Below are positions 1-5,226 of a stretch of DNA of 7,714 nt, piece by piece; within the stretch, counting starts at the first letter, position 1, and every line of letters starts with the position of its first letter. The notes under the pieces are model-generated. The model saw nothing but the letters and a program-made list of their open reading frames with translations, was not told the origin of the DNA and searched no databases. Origin of the DNA: JBGCEZ01 sp045106735 (lineage in GTDB: Bacteria; Planctomycetota; Phycisphaerae; Phycisphaerales; SM1A02); the NCBI GenBank assembly GCA_045106735.1, contig JBGCEZ010000033.1, positions 1-7,714 on the forward strand. The letters run 5' to 3'. The translations under genes and the position numbers were made by a program.

Positions 1-228
1 CCCCTCGGCTGCCGGATCGAAGTGGACGCCGGAGACACAACCCATCGCCGCTGGATTCTCGGCGGGACTGGATACTTGTCAGCGCTGCCGTTGGAAGCGC
101 ACGTTGGACTTGGCAACCACCGCGGACCGGTGACGGTGCGAACGTATTGGCCCGATGGGCAGATGGATGAACAATCGTTCGAAGCGGCGGACCGGGTGGT
201 GAAGATCGAGCGTCCGGCTGGGGATTGA
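1..228 (+). CDS. ASPIC/UnbV domain protein, C-terminal part (5' end outside window)
   Basis: The frame is open from base 1 and ends at TGA 226-228, giving 75 residues with no start inside the window, so the gene is cut by the window edge. The fragment matches what I know of the ASPIC/UnbV domain (CRTAC1-like), which closes many secreted FG-GAP/VCBS beta-propeller proteins of planctomycetes. Visible landmarks are PLGCRIEVDAG at residues 1-11, GGTGYLS at 21-27, HVGLG at 34-38, a WPDG turn at 50-53, and the closing strand ADRVVKIER. If the family pattern holds, the missing upstream part is a signal peptide plus a repeat propeller, and the protein is extracellular or surface-bound. Its ligand cannot be told from this piece. 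GTG at 22 is an internal valine codon, not a start, because the domain match begins before it. The gene converges on the minus-strand gene ending at 694. Confidence 0.8.
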   Translation, partial: PLGCRIEVDAGDTTHRRWILGGTGYLSALPLEAHVGLGNHRGPVTVRTYWPDGQMDEQSFEAADRVVKIERPAGD

Positions 229-230
229 TC

Positions 231-294
231 GTCCTGGGCCATCGAGCGCTGCCGGGTTTGCCATCCCGGCGATTCTTGACGTTGAACCCAGGAC
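231..294 (+). terminator. Nested inverted repeat after the ASPIC/UnbV gene, probable 3'-end structure
   Basis: Two bases after the TGA at 226-228 an outer perfect 8-bp repeat begins: GTCCTGGG at 231-238 pairs with CCCAGGAC at 287-294. Inside it lies a second perfect 6-bp stem, GCCGGG at 251-256 with CCCGGC at 265-270, around an 8-base loop. There is no clean T run after the outer arm; after the inner arm the sequence is only modestly T-rich (GATTCTTGACGTT). Position and nesting suggest transcription termination or protection of the mRNA 3' end. The base pairing is seen directly and the role is inferred. Confidence 0.5.
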
Positions 295-663
295 GCATGA
301 CGAGCGCGGGTGCCCTCCTGCCGGCAGAGGATCGAACAAGCGAGATCGGCAGCCGTCATCGCTCCTCGAAGATCCATGGTTACGAGACGAGCTCACTGCT
401 GGAATATCCATGGATGCCTCCTGGCGACCAGAGTCGTCAAAATCTGGTGTCCACGGAAACGAGGGAGGCTCAGCCTCGCAGGCGGCGAGGTTGTGGATCG
501 GCAGCGACGAAGCGAGTCATCGGTTCACAAGGTCATGGCGTCCAGCGAGTGAACAGTGGATGGCCATCGGCGAGCTGCTCGAAAGGGCGCTGCATCGTGG
601 CATGTCGGCCGCAGAAGTGGGGTCCGATTCATCACGCGCTTGGCCGAACGCCAACGCACCGCC

Positions 664-672
664 GGGGGGGGG
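664..672 (+). repeat. Homopolymer of nine G
   Basis: Nine consecutive G follow GCC and precede TCAGG, 22 bases beyond the 3' end of the minus-strand gene ending at 694. On the minus strand it reads as nine C after GGGCCTGA, so a short GGG/CCC hairpin is possible. It is the longest G run I noticed in the window, and such tracts are prone to replication slippage and to sequencing length errors. It lies outside the genes called here. Confidence 0.8.
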
Positions 673-693
673 TCAGGCCCTCACTCCGAGAGC

Positions 694-2274
694 TCAAAAT
701 GGTATCGCAGTGAGCCACGGGACGTCAAACTTCTCATCTGTGGATTGCAGCAGTTCCGAAGTCTTGGAAACACGATCAAGTTCCCGATCCAGCTCGTCTA
801 GACTTGACTCGAAAGCGGCTGAAGAAACAACAAGCTCCCGAAATGCAATCAGCTCAAGCTCCAAATTACTCACGTGATCTACAGCCACATTCAGTATATC
901 AATACGGTGTTGCCGGGCCCGCTCTGCGGACATCGCAAAGGTGCGATAGAATGCGTCGGAAGCCGTAAGATACGCTTCTCTCAGTGCGGTCTGAGACACC
1001 ATCGATGCACGACGTCGAGAAACCCATTCGTCGTAAGTTGGCAGCGATTCCCCGACCCCCTGATCTTCGAATTGTCTTTGAAGCTCGCGAACGTGAACAG
1101 ATAGAGAAATCCGGTCTTCAATATCTGGAGTGATGCGTTTCCACATACTTGACAGGAGATCTTCCTGCATTCCTGCTGGAAGCCTAGCCGCAACCGACTC
1201 CGTTTGCTTGATATTTAGCTTTCTAAGCTCTATTTGAATATCTGCCCATTCACGAATTCTCGTCTGCCGCACCGCCGGCTCATGGGGCAAAAGATCCGCA
1301 GACACACGAGCAAGAGCCTCAATCTCGATCACGTCTCGGACCATTTGTTGCCAGGAACGACGCAGCCTATCGAGGAGCACATCTCGCTCAGCTTGCATTT
1401 GCGAGAACTGCAACCATACGGAATCAATCCCCGCGGGCGAGAGTCCCATCCGGTCAACAGCTGAAGCAAACTCAATTGTCGGCACCACGTTTGCGCCCAT
1501 GACCGGAGATCTGAGAATCTCTTGCTCGAATTGCTCTCGAACAGCTCTGGCTGCGAGTCGGAGTCGGTCCAACTGTGATCCAGAGAGGACCTCGTCGGAC
1601 GCCAGCAAGATGGCTTCGATGTCTGCGCCGATAGCAAGTGTTATAGTCCCGAACTCTGCATATGCCCTGCCTCCACTGCGTGCGTCCTTGCGCTGGAGCG
1701 TGCCATCAAACTTATGTCGAGCAAACTCCAGGAGGCGATACGCTCGCGGTCGAAGTTCAGCGAACCGCTTTGCTGCCACATCATCAAATTGCAATGTGAA
1801 GTTTTCATCAATCCATGCCGCCTGAGGCTCACTGACACCGATAACAGCCGCGCAAGCAAACTCTAGGTTTTTAACACTCGGTCTCGGGACACGTGGCATC
1901 TTATATCCACGCAACGTCCCCAGCACCAACCTGGCCCGACTGATTGATTCGTCATCCAGCGGATCGTCTCCCGGAATGGGCACGACATATCCGGCGGCAA
2001 GCCTGAGATCTGAATCGGAAACGGTTTGCAGATCGAAACGCGTTGGGTCAATCGGTACACCAACTGGTGGATCGGATCCAATATGATCCAAGCCCACCAG
2101 ACTTTCGACTCCAACGCCGGCGACAGCAACTCTAGCCACTCCACCAAAGCACACGACCAGAGTTGACCCAGCCGCCAATACTTTGAGCGAACGATCCAAT
2201 GTAAATAGTTGTATCGCGACTCGACTCGCACACACAATCGACTTCAGGGAAAGTTTCACCAACAGAAGCTCCAT
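694..2274 (-). CDS. Exported or membrane-anchored helical protein of unknown function (526 aa)
   Basis: I do not recognise this protein. The frame is continuous for 526 codons to TGA at 694-696. A hydrophobic stretch at residues 32-53 (VLAAG..VVCFGGV..VAVAG) could be a late signal peptide or membrane anchor, which would place most of the protein outside the cytoplasm. The rest is charged and apparently mostly helical. Probable coiled-coil segments are at residues 292-329 (QMQAERDVLLDRLRR and onward) and 471-510 (LELELIAFRELV, then SLDELDRELDRV). No catalytic motif or metal-binding cluster is evident. ATG 2274 has no clear Shine-Dalgarno. GTG at 2259 is preceded by GGAG (2269-2272) at nine bases and may be the true start; TTG at 2199 would give a more usual signal-peptide length (LDRSLKVLAAG) but lacks a ribosome site. 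G+C is well below that of the porin and peptidase genes. It follows the cysteine-rich gene on the same strand after 234 bases. Confidence is for being a real gene. Confidence 0.75.
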   Translation of the reverse strand: MELLLVKLSLKSIVCASRVAIQLFTLDRSLKVLAAGSTLVVCFGGVARVAVAGVGVESLVGLDHIGSDPPVGVPIDPTRFDLQTVSDSDLRLAAGYVVPIPGDDPLDDESISRARLVLGTLRGYKMPRVPRPSVKNLEFACAAVIGVSEPQAAWIDENFTLQFDDVAAKRFAELRPRAYRLLEFARHKFDGTLQRKDARSGGRAYAEFGTITLAIGADIEAILLASDEVLSGSQLDRLRLAARAVREQFEQEILRSPVMGANVVPTIEFASAVDRMGLSPAGIDSVWLQFSQMQAERDVLLDRLRRSWQQMVRDVIEIEALARVSADLLPHEPAVRQTRIREWADIQIELRKLNIKQTESVAARLPAGMQEDLLSSMWKRITPDIEDRISLSVHVRELQRQFEDQGVGESLPTYDEWVSRRRASMVSQTALREAYLTASDAFYRTFAMSAERARQHRIDILNVAVDHVSNLELELIAFRELVVSSAAFESSLDELDRELDRVSKTSELLQSTDEKFDVPWLTAIPF

Positions 2275-2508
2275 CGATCAATTGCCCAACACATTACACA
2301 GTACAGCAAATCTGATTGAGCGGTATCAAAGAGCCGCAACCCTGCTCAACATCCAACCAACTCAAACACAATCACAAACACCTGGCCAAGCATTGAAGCC
2401 CGGCCAGATGCGGCGGCATAGACTTTGGAGCCAGCTCCAGCAAATGCCATCAATTTTTCGCAGATGCACTATTGCATCGACTGCCGCAATCACCTTGATC
2501 GCGCAGGA
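2275..2508 (-). other. Leader region between the two unknown minus-strand genes
   Basis: This 234-base gap holds no gene. It contains the hairpin at 2463-2478, a 6-bp inverted repeat CTGGCC/GGCCAG at 2382-2387 and 2402-2407, and a C/A-rich tract on the plus strand (about 2352-2381), which is T/G-rich on the transcribed minus strand. I see no -35/-10 pair close to the consensus; TGTAAT on the minus strand about 30 bases upstream of ATG 2274 is the nearest -10-like hexamer, without a matching -35. A separate promoter for the 526-residue protein is possible but not shown. Confidence 0.35.
2463..2478 (-). terminator. Hairpin just after the cysteine-rich gene
   Basis: GATGCA (2463-2468) and TGCATC (2473-2478) form a perfect 6-bp stem with a 4-base loop, 30 bases beyond the TAG stop of the cysteine-rich gene. 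A further GCA/TGC pairing is possible outside it across an internal loop. No T run follows on the minus strand (the next bases are TGCGAAAAATTG), so it is not a standard intrinsic terminator. It may mark or protect the 3' end of that mRNA. Confidence 0.3.
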
Positions 2509-2946
2509 CTAGTCCTTCACGATAAGGTTGCAGTCTTGTAGGCCTTGAGGAATCAAATCCGGACATGCAAAGAAACTCATAACTGGCGAATATTGGCAAT
2601 CGGGCGTGCTTCCAAGAGGATTGCCGCACCCCACCGGTTCATAAAAGCTGCATCCTCCAGCCGGCCCACCGGGTGGCGCCTGCCGCCACCGATCAAATGT
2701 CCACCCTGGACCTGATGTCCTATACGCTGTTTGAAAATTCGTCTCCACGAAGCTCATGTCAACGCACGTGTAACCGTTACAGACAAGCAAGAGCGGATTC
2801 GGCGTTATGATTTCGCTCAAGAACTGAGAACAACAGCCGATCGGCCCGGGCTCAAAACAATCGTCGCCCGGAGCAGTTGATACTAGAGCTGCCGCCAACA
2901 CCAGAGCGGGAAATGAAACAGAGCGAGAAAGCGATACGTGAAGCAT
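2509..2946 (-). CDS. Small secreted cysteine-rich protein of unknown function (145 aa)
   Basis: The start ATG at 2946 is well supported: AGAGGA at 2953-2958 lies six bases upstream. Residues 1-27 look like a signal peptide, with a short polar n-region including R8, a hydrophobic core FPALVLAAALV (12-22), and a likely cleavage near STAPG before DDCFEPG. The mature part of about 118 residues has ten cysteines, at 30, 38, 39, 56, 61, 99, 107, 117, 128 and 139. The even number suggests disulfides formed outside the cytoplasm. A middle segment, SGPGWTFDRWRQAPPGGP (78-95), is rich in Trp, Gly and Pro. Similar small Cys-rich secreted proteins of no known function are common in planctomycetes, but I cannot assign a family. 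There is no CXXCH haem site and no lipobox cysteine, so neither a c-type cytochrome nor a lipoprotein is supported. The gene stands alone, with about 590 gene-free bases upstream. Confidence 0.72.
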   Translation of the reverse strand: MLHVSLSRSVSFPALVLAAALVSTAPGDDCFEPGPIGCCSQFLSEIITPNPLLLVCNGYTCVDMSFVETNFQTAYRTSGPGWTFDRWRQAPPGGPAGGCSFYEPVGCGNPLGSTPDCQYSPVMSFFACPDLIPQGLQDCNLIVKD

Positions 2947-2952
2947 CTAAAG

Positions 2953-2958
2953 TCCTCT
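2953..2958 (-). promoter_or_regulatory. Ribosome-binding site of the cysteine-rich protein
   Basis: AGAGGA on the minus strand, six bases from ATG 2946. It is a near-consensus Shine-Dalgarno sequence and fixes the start of this unknown gene, supporting that it is translated. Confidence 0.65.
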
Positions 2959-3082
2959 CTAGAGTTCCGAGAAGCGAGCAGGTCTGTTCTGCACCGCACT
3001 TCGCAAGTTCTACAAGATAGTACTACCGCACCCTACAACGAGATACAGAAATCATCGGACCTCCCGCAACCCTGCACTCGAT

Positions 3083-3113
3083 CGACATTTTCGCGCACTT
3101 GCGCGGGATGTCG
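3083..3113. repeat. Long interrupted inverted repeat (stem-loop)
   Basis: CGACAT (3083-3088) pairs with ATGTCG (3108-3113), and CGCGC (3092-3096) pairs with GCGCG (3101-3105) around the loop ACTT. Between the two stems, TTT faces GG, so in RNA two U-G wobbles and one bulge would join them into a stem of about 13 pairs. It lies 137 bases upstream of ATG 2946. Neither side has a T run, so a leader element, protein-binding dyad or Rho-type 3' end are all open. The pairing is seen directly and the function is unknown. Confidence 0.5.
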
Positions 3114-3125
3114 CCGATTGCCAAC

Positions 3126-3138
3126 GGCGTTCGACGCC
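3126..3138. repeat. Short hairpin GGCGT-TCG-ACGCC
   Basis: A perfect 5-bp inverted repeat around a 3-base loop, 12 bases from the larger stem-loop at 3083-3113. In a G+C-rich genome it could be chance, but together the two form a compact structured patch. Confidence 0.3.
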
Positions 3139-3213
3139 ACTCTGACTTCAAGCATTAAGTGCAACATCCGCGTCAATGAATCGCATGGCGGTGCTCCGGG
3201 GCGTGGCAGCGCA

Positions 3214-3227
3214 GCGTCTTGCGACGC
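3214..3227. repeat. Short hairpin GCGTC-TTGC-GACGC
   Basis: A perfect 5-bp stem (3214-3218 with 3223-3227) around a tetraloop in the gene-free region between the porin and the cysteine-rich gene. It is not followed by a T run on either strand. Significance is uncertain. Confidence 0.3.
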
Positions 3228-3528
3228 CTCGTGCTCAGTTCGCGGGCGATTCGGTCACACTTGACCTGCGTCTGATCACGCATGCCTGGTTCGCTTTGGA
3301 AGGAATTGACGGATCAGACCGTTCGTGTTTTCGCTCGTGGCCCGTTTCCACGTGCAGTACGGCGTCGAAATGTACACGCGTGCGCCAAGGACGTGTGGGC
3401 CGGTGCACGATTCCCTTGGACACGCTCTTGCGCCCCGATGACATGTCACCATGCCACGGAAACCCTCGTCACGTCCAGCCTCAGGCCGTTCTGATCAAGG
3501 ACGAAAGAGCTCAAAGCGGAAGACCGAA

Positions 3529-3550
3529 GCTGGCACTTCAAAAGTGCAGC
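3529..3550 (-). terminator. Hairpin overlapping the porin stop codon, weak terminator candidate
   Basis: GCTG (3529-3532) and CACTT (3534-3538) pair with CAGC (3547-3550) and AAGTG (3542-3546), with one bulged G and a 3-base loop. The stem spans the last codons and the TGA stop of the porin gene. On the minus strand it is followed by a T-rich but broken tail (TTCGGTCTTCCGCTTTGAG). This could end or stabilise the porin mRNA, but it lacks a proper U tract. Confidence 0.3.
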
Positions 3551-4956
3551 GTGAACTGCGTGCGGAACACAACCTGACCATCGCCGCCCGCCTGCCGCCA
3601 ACCCGTGCCGCCCACGCTCCACGCATCGCCCGGCCCATCGAAGGCATACCCGATGTCCGCTTGCAGTCGCAGCCGGTCGCCGGCCAGGTACCAGTTCGCT
3701 CCGGCGGTCACGAGCAGAAGCTCGTCGCGCGGGCCACCCGCCGTCCGCGCGTCGCCGACTTCAACCCGGGCCACCAATTCCGTGTGCTCGCCGGTGAAGA
3801 CGCCGCCGCGGAGCATCGCGCTCCACGCGGGCTCGCTGCTGCCCCCGCTCCCCCCACCACCACCACTCCGGGCATCCGGCTCGCGGACGATGACCGCCGT
3901 ACTCATGCTCCACCCGTCGCCCTTGATCACCGCGTCGGCGGTGGCGAGCCATGCTCGGACCTGGTCTCGGCCGGCGATCCACTGGCCGGCAAGTCCGGCG
4001 ACGAACACGGGATCATCGCCCGGCCGCCCGGTCTCGCTCCGCGCCCCTCGCCACGTACCATCACCTCGCCACTCCACACGGCCGGTCGCGGACCATGACG
4101 CGTCCAGGCCTTCGTCGTCGTCGTCATGCACCGCGCCGAACATGCGGACGCGATCGCCCGTCCACGCGTAGGACACGCCGGCCCGCCGCGATTGACGGCC
4201 CAACCGGAAGGCCACCGACCGCTCGATCATCGGCAGACGACGAGCGGACGTTCGCTCTTCACGGGCAAACGCTGGCCGGAACCGCCCGACGCGCCACACG
4301 CCGTGGCCGTCGCCCTCGTCCCACTCCAGGTACGCATTCGTGAGCCCGACGTCCGAGCCGTTCCGCGGCGAACCGAAGCTGACGCGGTACGCGAGCCGTG
4401 GATCGACCGCGGTGCCCCGCACGCCGAAGCGCAGGCGCCGGCCCTCGAATCCCGCTTCCGTCCGATCGTCGCCCGCCGCATCTGCCCCCAGCCGCCCGGC
4501 GGTGAATCGCCACTGCAGCAGCCCGCTGAACTCCAAGCGGAACACATCGTCCGCGCCCGCAATGAACGGCCGCCCGTCGAATCCGCCGCTCCCGCCACGG
4601 CCATCATCGCCACCCGAACGCAGCCACATCGAACGCGCGTCGACTTCGGCTGCCGCCGCCTGCACCGCAGCAAGGATGTCCGCTGAAACCTCGGGCCCCC
4701 GCGCGGCCGCCGCTGGCCGCAATGCCGCGAGCTCAGCTTCCAAAGCCGCGAGTCGATGCGTCAGTCTCGCGCGGAGCTCCGCCGTGGACGCTGCAGCGCG
4801 AAGGTTCCCGCTCGAAGGAGGGACCAGACCCCACGAAGTCGTCGTCGTCATGACCGAGGCGAACAGGGCCGCAAACCAGACGGGCCAACGCCCACGCCCC
4901 CGCTCGCGACCACCTCCACGACCGCCTCCACGACCAGACCCTCGACCGTCGCCCAT
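3538..4956 (-). CDS. Outer-membrane porin, phosphate-selective porin O/P (OprP-like) family
   Basis: A 472-residue outer-membrane channel, probably a trimeric beta-barrel; the substrate cannot be read from sequence, and the family name does not prove phosphate specificity. Start ATG 4956 is chosen because GGGAG (4963-4967) sits six bases upstream. The leader has an unusual Arg/Gly-repeat n-region (residues 2-23) before a hydrophobic WPVWFAALFASVM core (24-36). A helical, probably coiled-coil segment follows (about 52-80: STAELRARLTHRLAALEAELAALR), then a Gly/Asp-rich linker, and from about 136 alternating amphipathic strands to the end. Family-typical stretches are VFRLEFSGLLQWRF, FEGRRLRFGVRGTAVDPRLAYRVSFG, the strand VWRVGRFRPAFAREE and RRLPMIERSVAF. 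The last residues, TQFTLHF, end in Phe, as expected for a barrel recognised by the BAM complex. A Gly/Ser run (SGGGGGSGG) and a DDDDEG patch are probably surface loops. The frame is open upstream to GTG 5193, but that would read through the terminator of the next gene and is rejected. G+C is very high. Confidence 0.82.
   Translation of the reverse strand: MGDGRGSGRGGGRGGGRERGRGRWPVWFAALFASVMTTTTSWGLVPPSSGNLRAAASTAELRARLTHRLAALEAELAALRPAAAARGPEVSADILAAVQAAAAEVDARSMWLRSGGDDGRGGSGGFDGRPFIAGADDVFRLEFSGLLQWRFTAGRLGADAAGDDRTEAGFEGRRLRFGVRGTAVDPRLAYRVSFGSPRNGSDVGLTNAYLEWDEGDGHGVWRVGRFRPAFAREERTSARRLPMIERSVAFRLGRQSRRAGVSYAWTGDRVRMFGAVHDDDDEGLDASWSATGRVEWRGDGTWRGARSETGRPGDDPVFVAGLAGQWIAGRDQVRAWLATADAVIKGDGWSMSTAVIVREPDARSGGGGGSGGSSEPAWSAMLRGGVFTGEHTELVARVEVGDARTAGGPRDELLLVTAGANWYLAGDRLRLQADIGYAFDGPGDAWSVGGTGWRQAGGDGQVVFRTQFTLHF
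4907..4954 (-). repeat. Four imperfect 12-bp tandem repeats in the porin leader
   Basis: On the plus strand the units are CGACCACCTCCA (4907-4918), CGACCGCCTCCA (4919-4930), CGACCAGACCCT (4931-4942) and CGACCGTCGCCC (4943-4954). On the coding strand they give a Gly/Arg/Ser repeat directly after the start methionine, residues 2-17. The first two units differ at one base. Being a multiple of three, gain or loss of a unit would change leader length without a frameshift. Confidence 0.7.
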
Positions 4957-4962
4957 CAACCG

Positions 4963-4967
4963 CTCCC
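4963..4967 (-). promoter_or_regulatory. Ribosome-binding site of the porin
   Basis: GGGAG on the minus strand, six bases before ATG 4956. It decides the start of the porin in favour of this ATG over in-frame GTG codons upstream, one of which (5193) lies beyond the terminator at 5087-5138. Confidence 0.65.
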
Positions 4968-5086
4968 ATTCGTTCGATCGACATCCGCAGCGCCGCCGCG
5001 TGCGTCCACGCCCAGCCGCTCGGACACATTCGCGCAGGATACCGCCCTCCCCACCGCCAGCGTCCGGCCTCCGGCCGCCCGCAACG

Positions 5087-5138
5087 AAAAGCCCCCGGAC
5101 CGCACCGTTGCCAGAAGCAACGTGACGGCCCGGGGGCT
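5087..5138 (-). terminator. Intrinsic terminator of the S9 peptidase gene
   Basis: On the minus strand, GCCCCCGG pairs with CCGGGGGC (plus-strand arms 5091-5098 and 5130-5137), followed directly by TTTT (5087-5090) on the 3' side. Inside, GTTGC (5107-5111) and GCAAC (5117-5121) form a second perfect stem around CAGAA, and CAC/GTG plus CCG/CGG pairs extend it, so almost the whole element folds as one interrupted stem. It starts 89 bases after the peptidase stop. It separates the peptidase from the porin and implies a porin promoter within about 130 bases upstream of ATG 4956, where I cannot see a consensus one. Confidence 0.8.
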
Positions 5139-5226
5139 GGCGGACACTCGGTGCGGGCCGACGCGCGACCAAGCGATGACCCAACGTCACCACCCGGCCC
5201 CGGCATCGAACCCGCCGCCGGCAGAC

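Larger units (their letters stand above)
229..693. other. Convergent intergenic region without a credible gene
   Basis: This stretch lies between the stops of two converging genes. Several reading frames stay open by chance, but none shows a ribosome-binding site, a recognisable domain or a sensible protein composition. Their translations are rich in Arg, Ser, Trp and His, as expected of unused frames in G+C-rich DNA. Visible items are the nested inverted repeat at its left end, the octamer ATCCATGG at 372-379 and again at 406-413 (the second copy lies in the palindrome ATCCATGGAT, 406-415), and a run of nine G at 664-672. I recognise no RNA gene or mobile element. Confidence 0.55.
2947..3537. 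other. Long intergenic region with hairpins, no convincing gene
   Basis: These 591 bases separate the porin stop from the start of the cysteine-rich gene. A 69-residue minus-strand frame at 3235-3444 and plus-strand frames at 3176-3577 and 3282-3494 are open, but they lack ribosome-binding sites and have Arg/Ser/Cys-rich, unstructured translations. The region holds hairpins at 3083-3113, 3126-3138 and 3214-3227, and another across the porin stop at 3529-3550. It probably contains the promoter and leader of the cysteine-rich gene plus the 3' end of the porin mRNA. An unrecognised small RNA cannot be excluded. Confidence 0.45.

Noticed and set aside
79..411. Minus-strand open frame of 110 codons
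   Set aside because: It runs antisense through the well-matched ASPIC/UnbV domain and has low-complexity Arg/Ser/Pro composition.
225..877. Three overlapping plus-strand open frames (225-713, 310-552, 410-877)
   Set aside because: No ribosome-binding sites, no recognisable domain, unnatural Arg/Ser/Trp/His-rich composition, and the right part overlaps the better supported minus-strand gene.
3176..3577. Plus-strand 133-codon frame and overlapping minus-strand 69-codon frame (3235-3444)
   Set aside because: Neither has a ribosome-binding site or a recognisable motif; the plus frame runs into the porin 3' end. A real short gene is not fully excluded.
4957..5193. Upstream extension of the porin to GTG 5193
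   Set aside because: It would place the start beyond the terminator at 5087-5138 and put 79 disordered residues before the signal peptide; ATG 4956 has a good ribosome site.
3736..5193. Open-frame evidence for a peptidase-porin operon
   Set aside because: Same strand and short gap suggested co-transcription, but the strong hairpin followed by TTTT between them argues against it.
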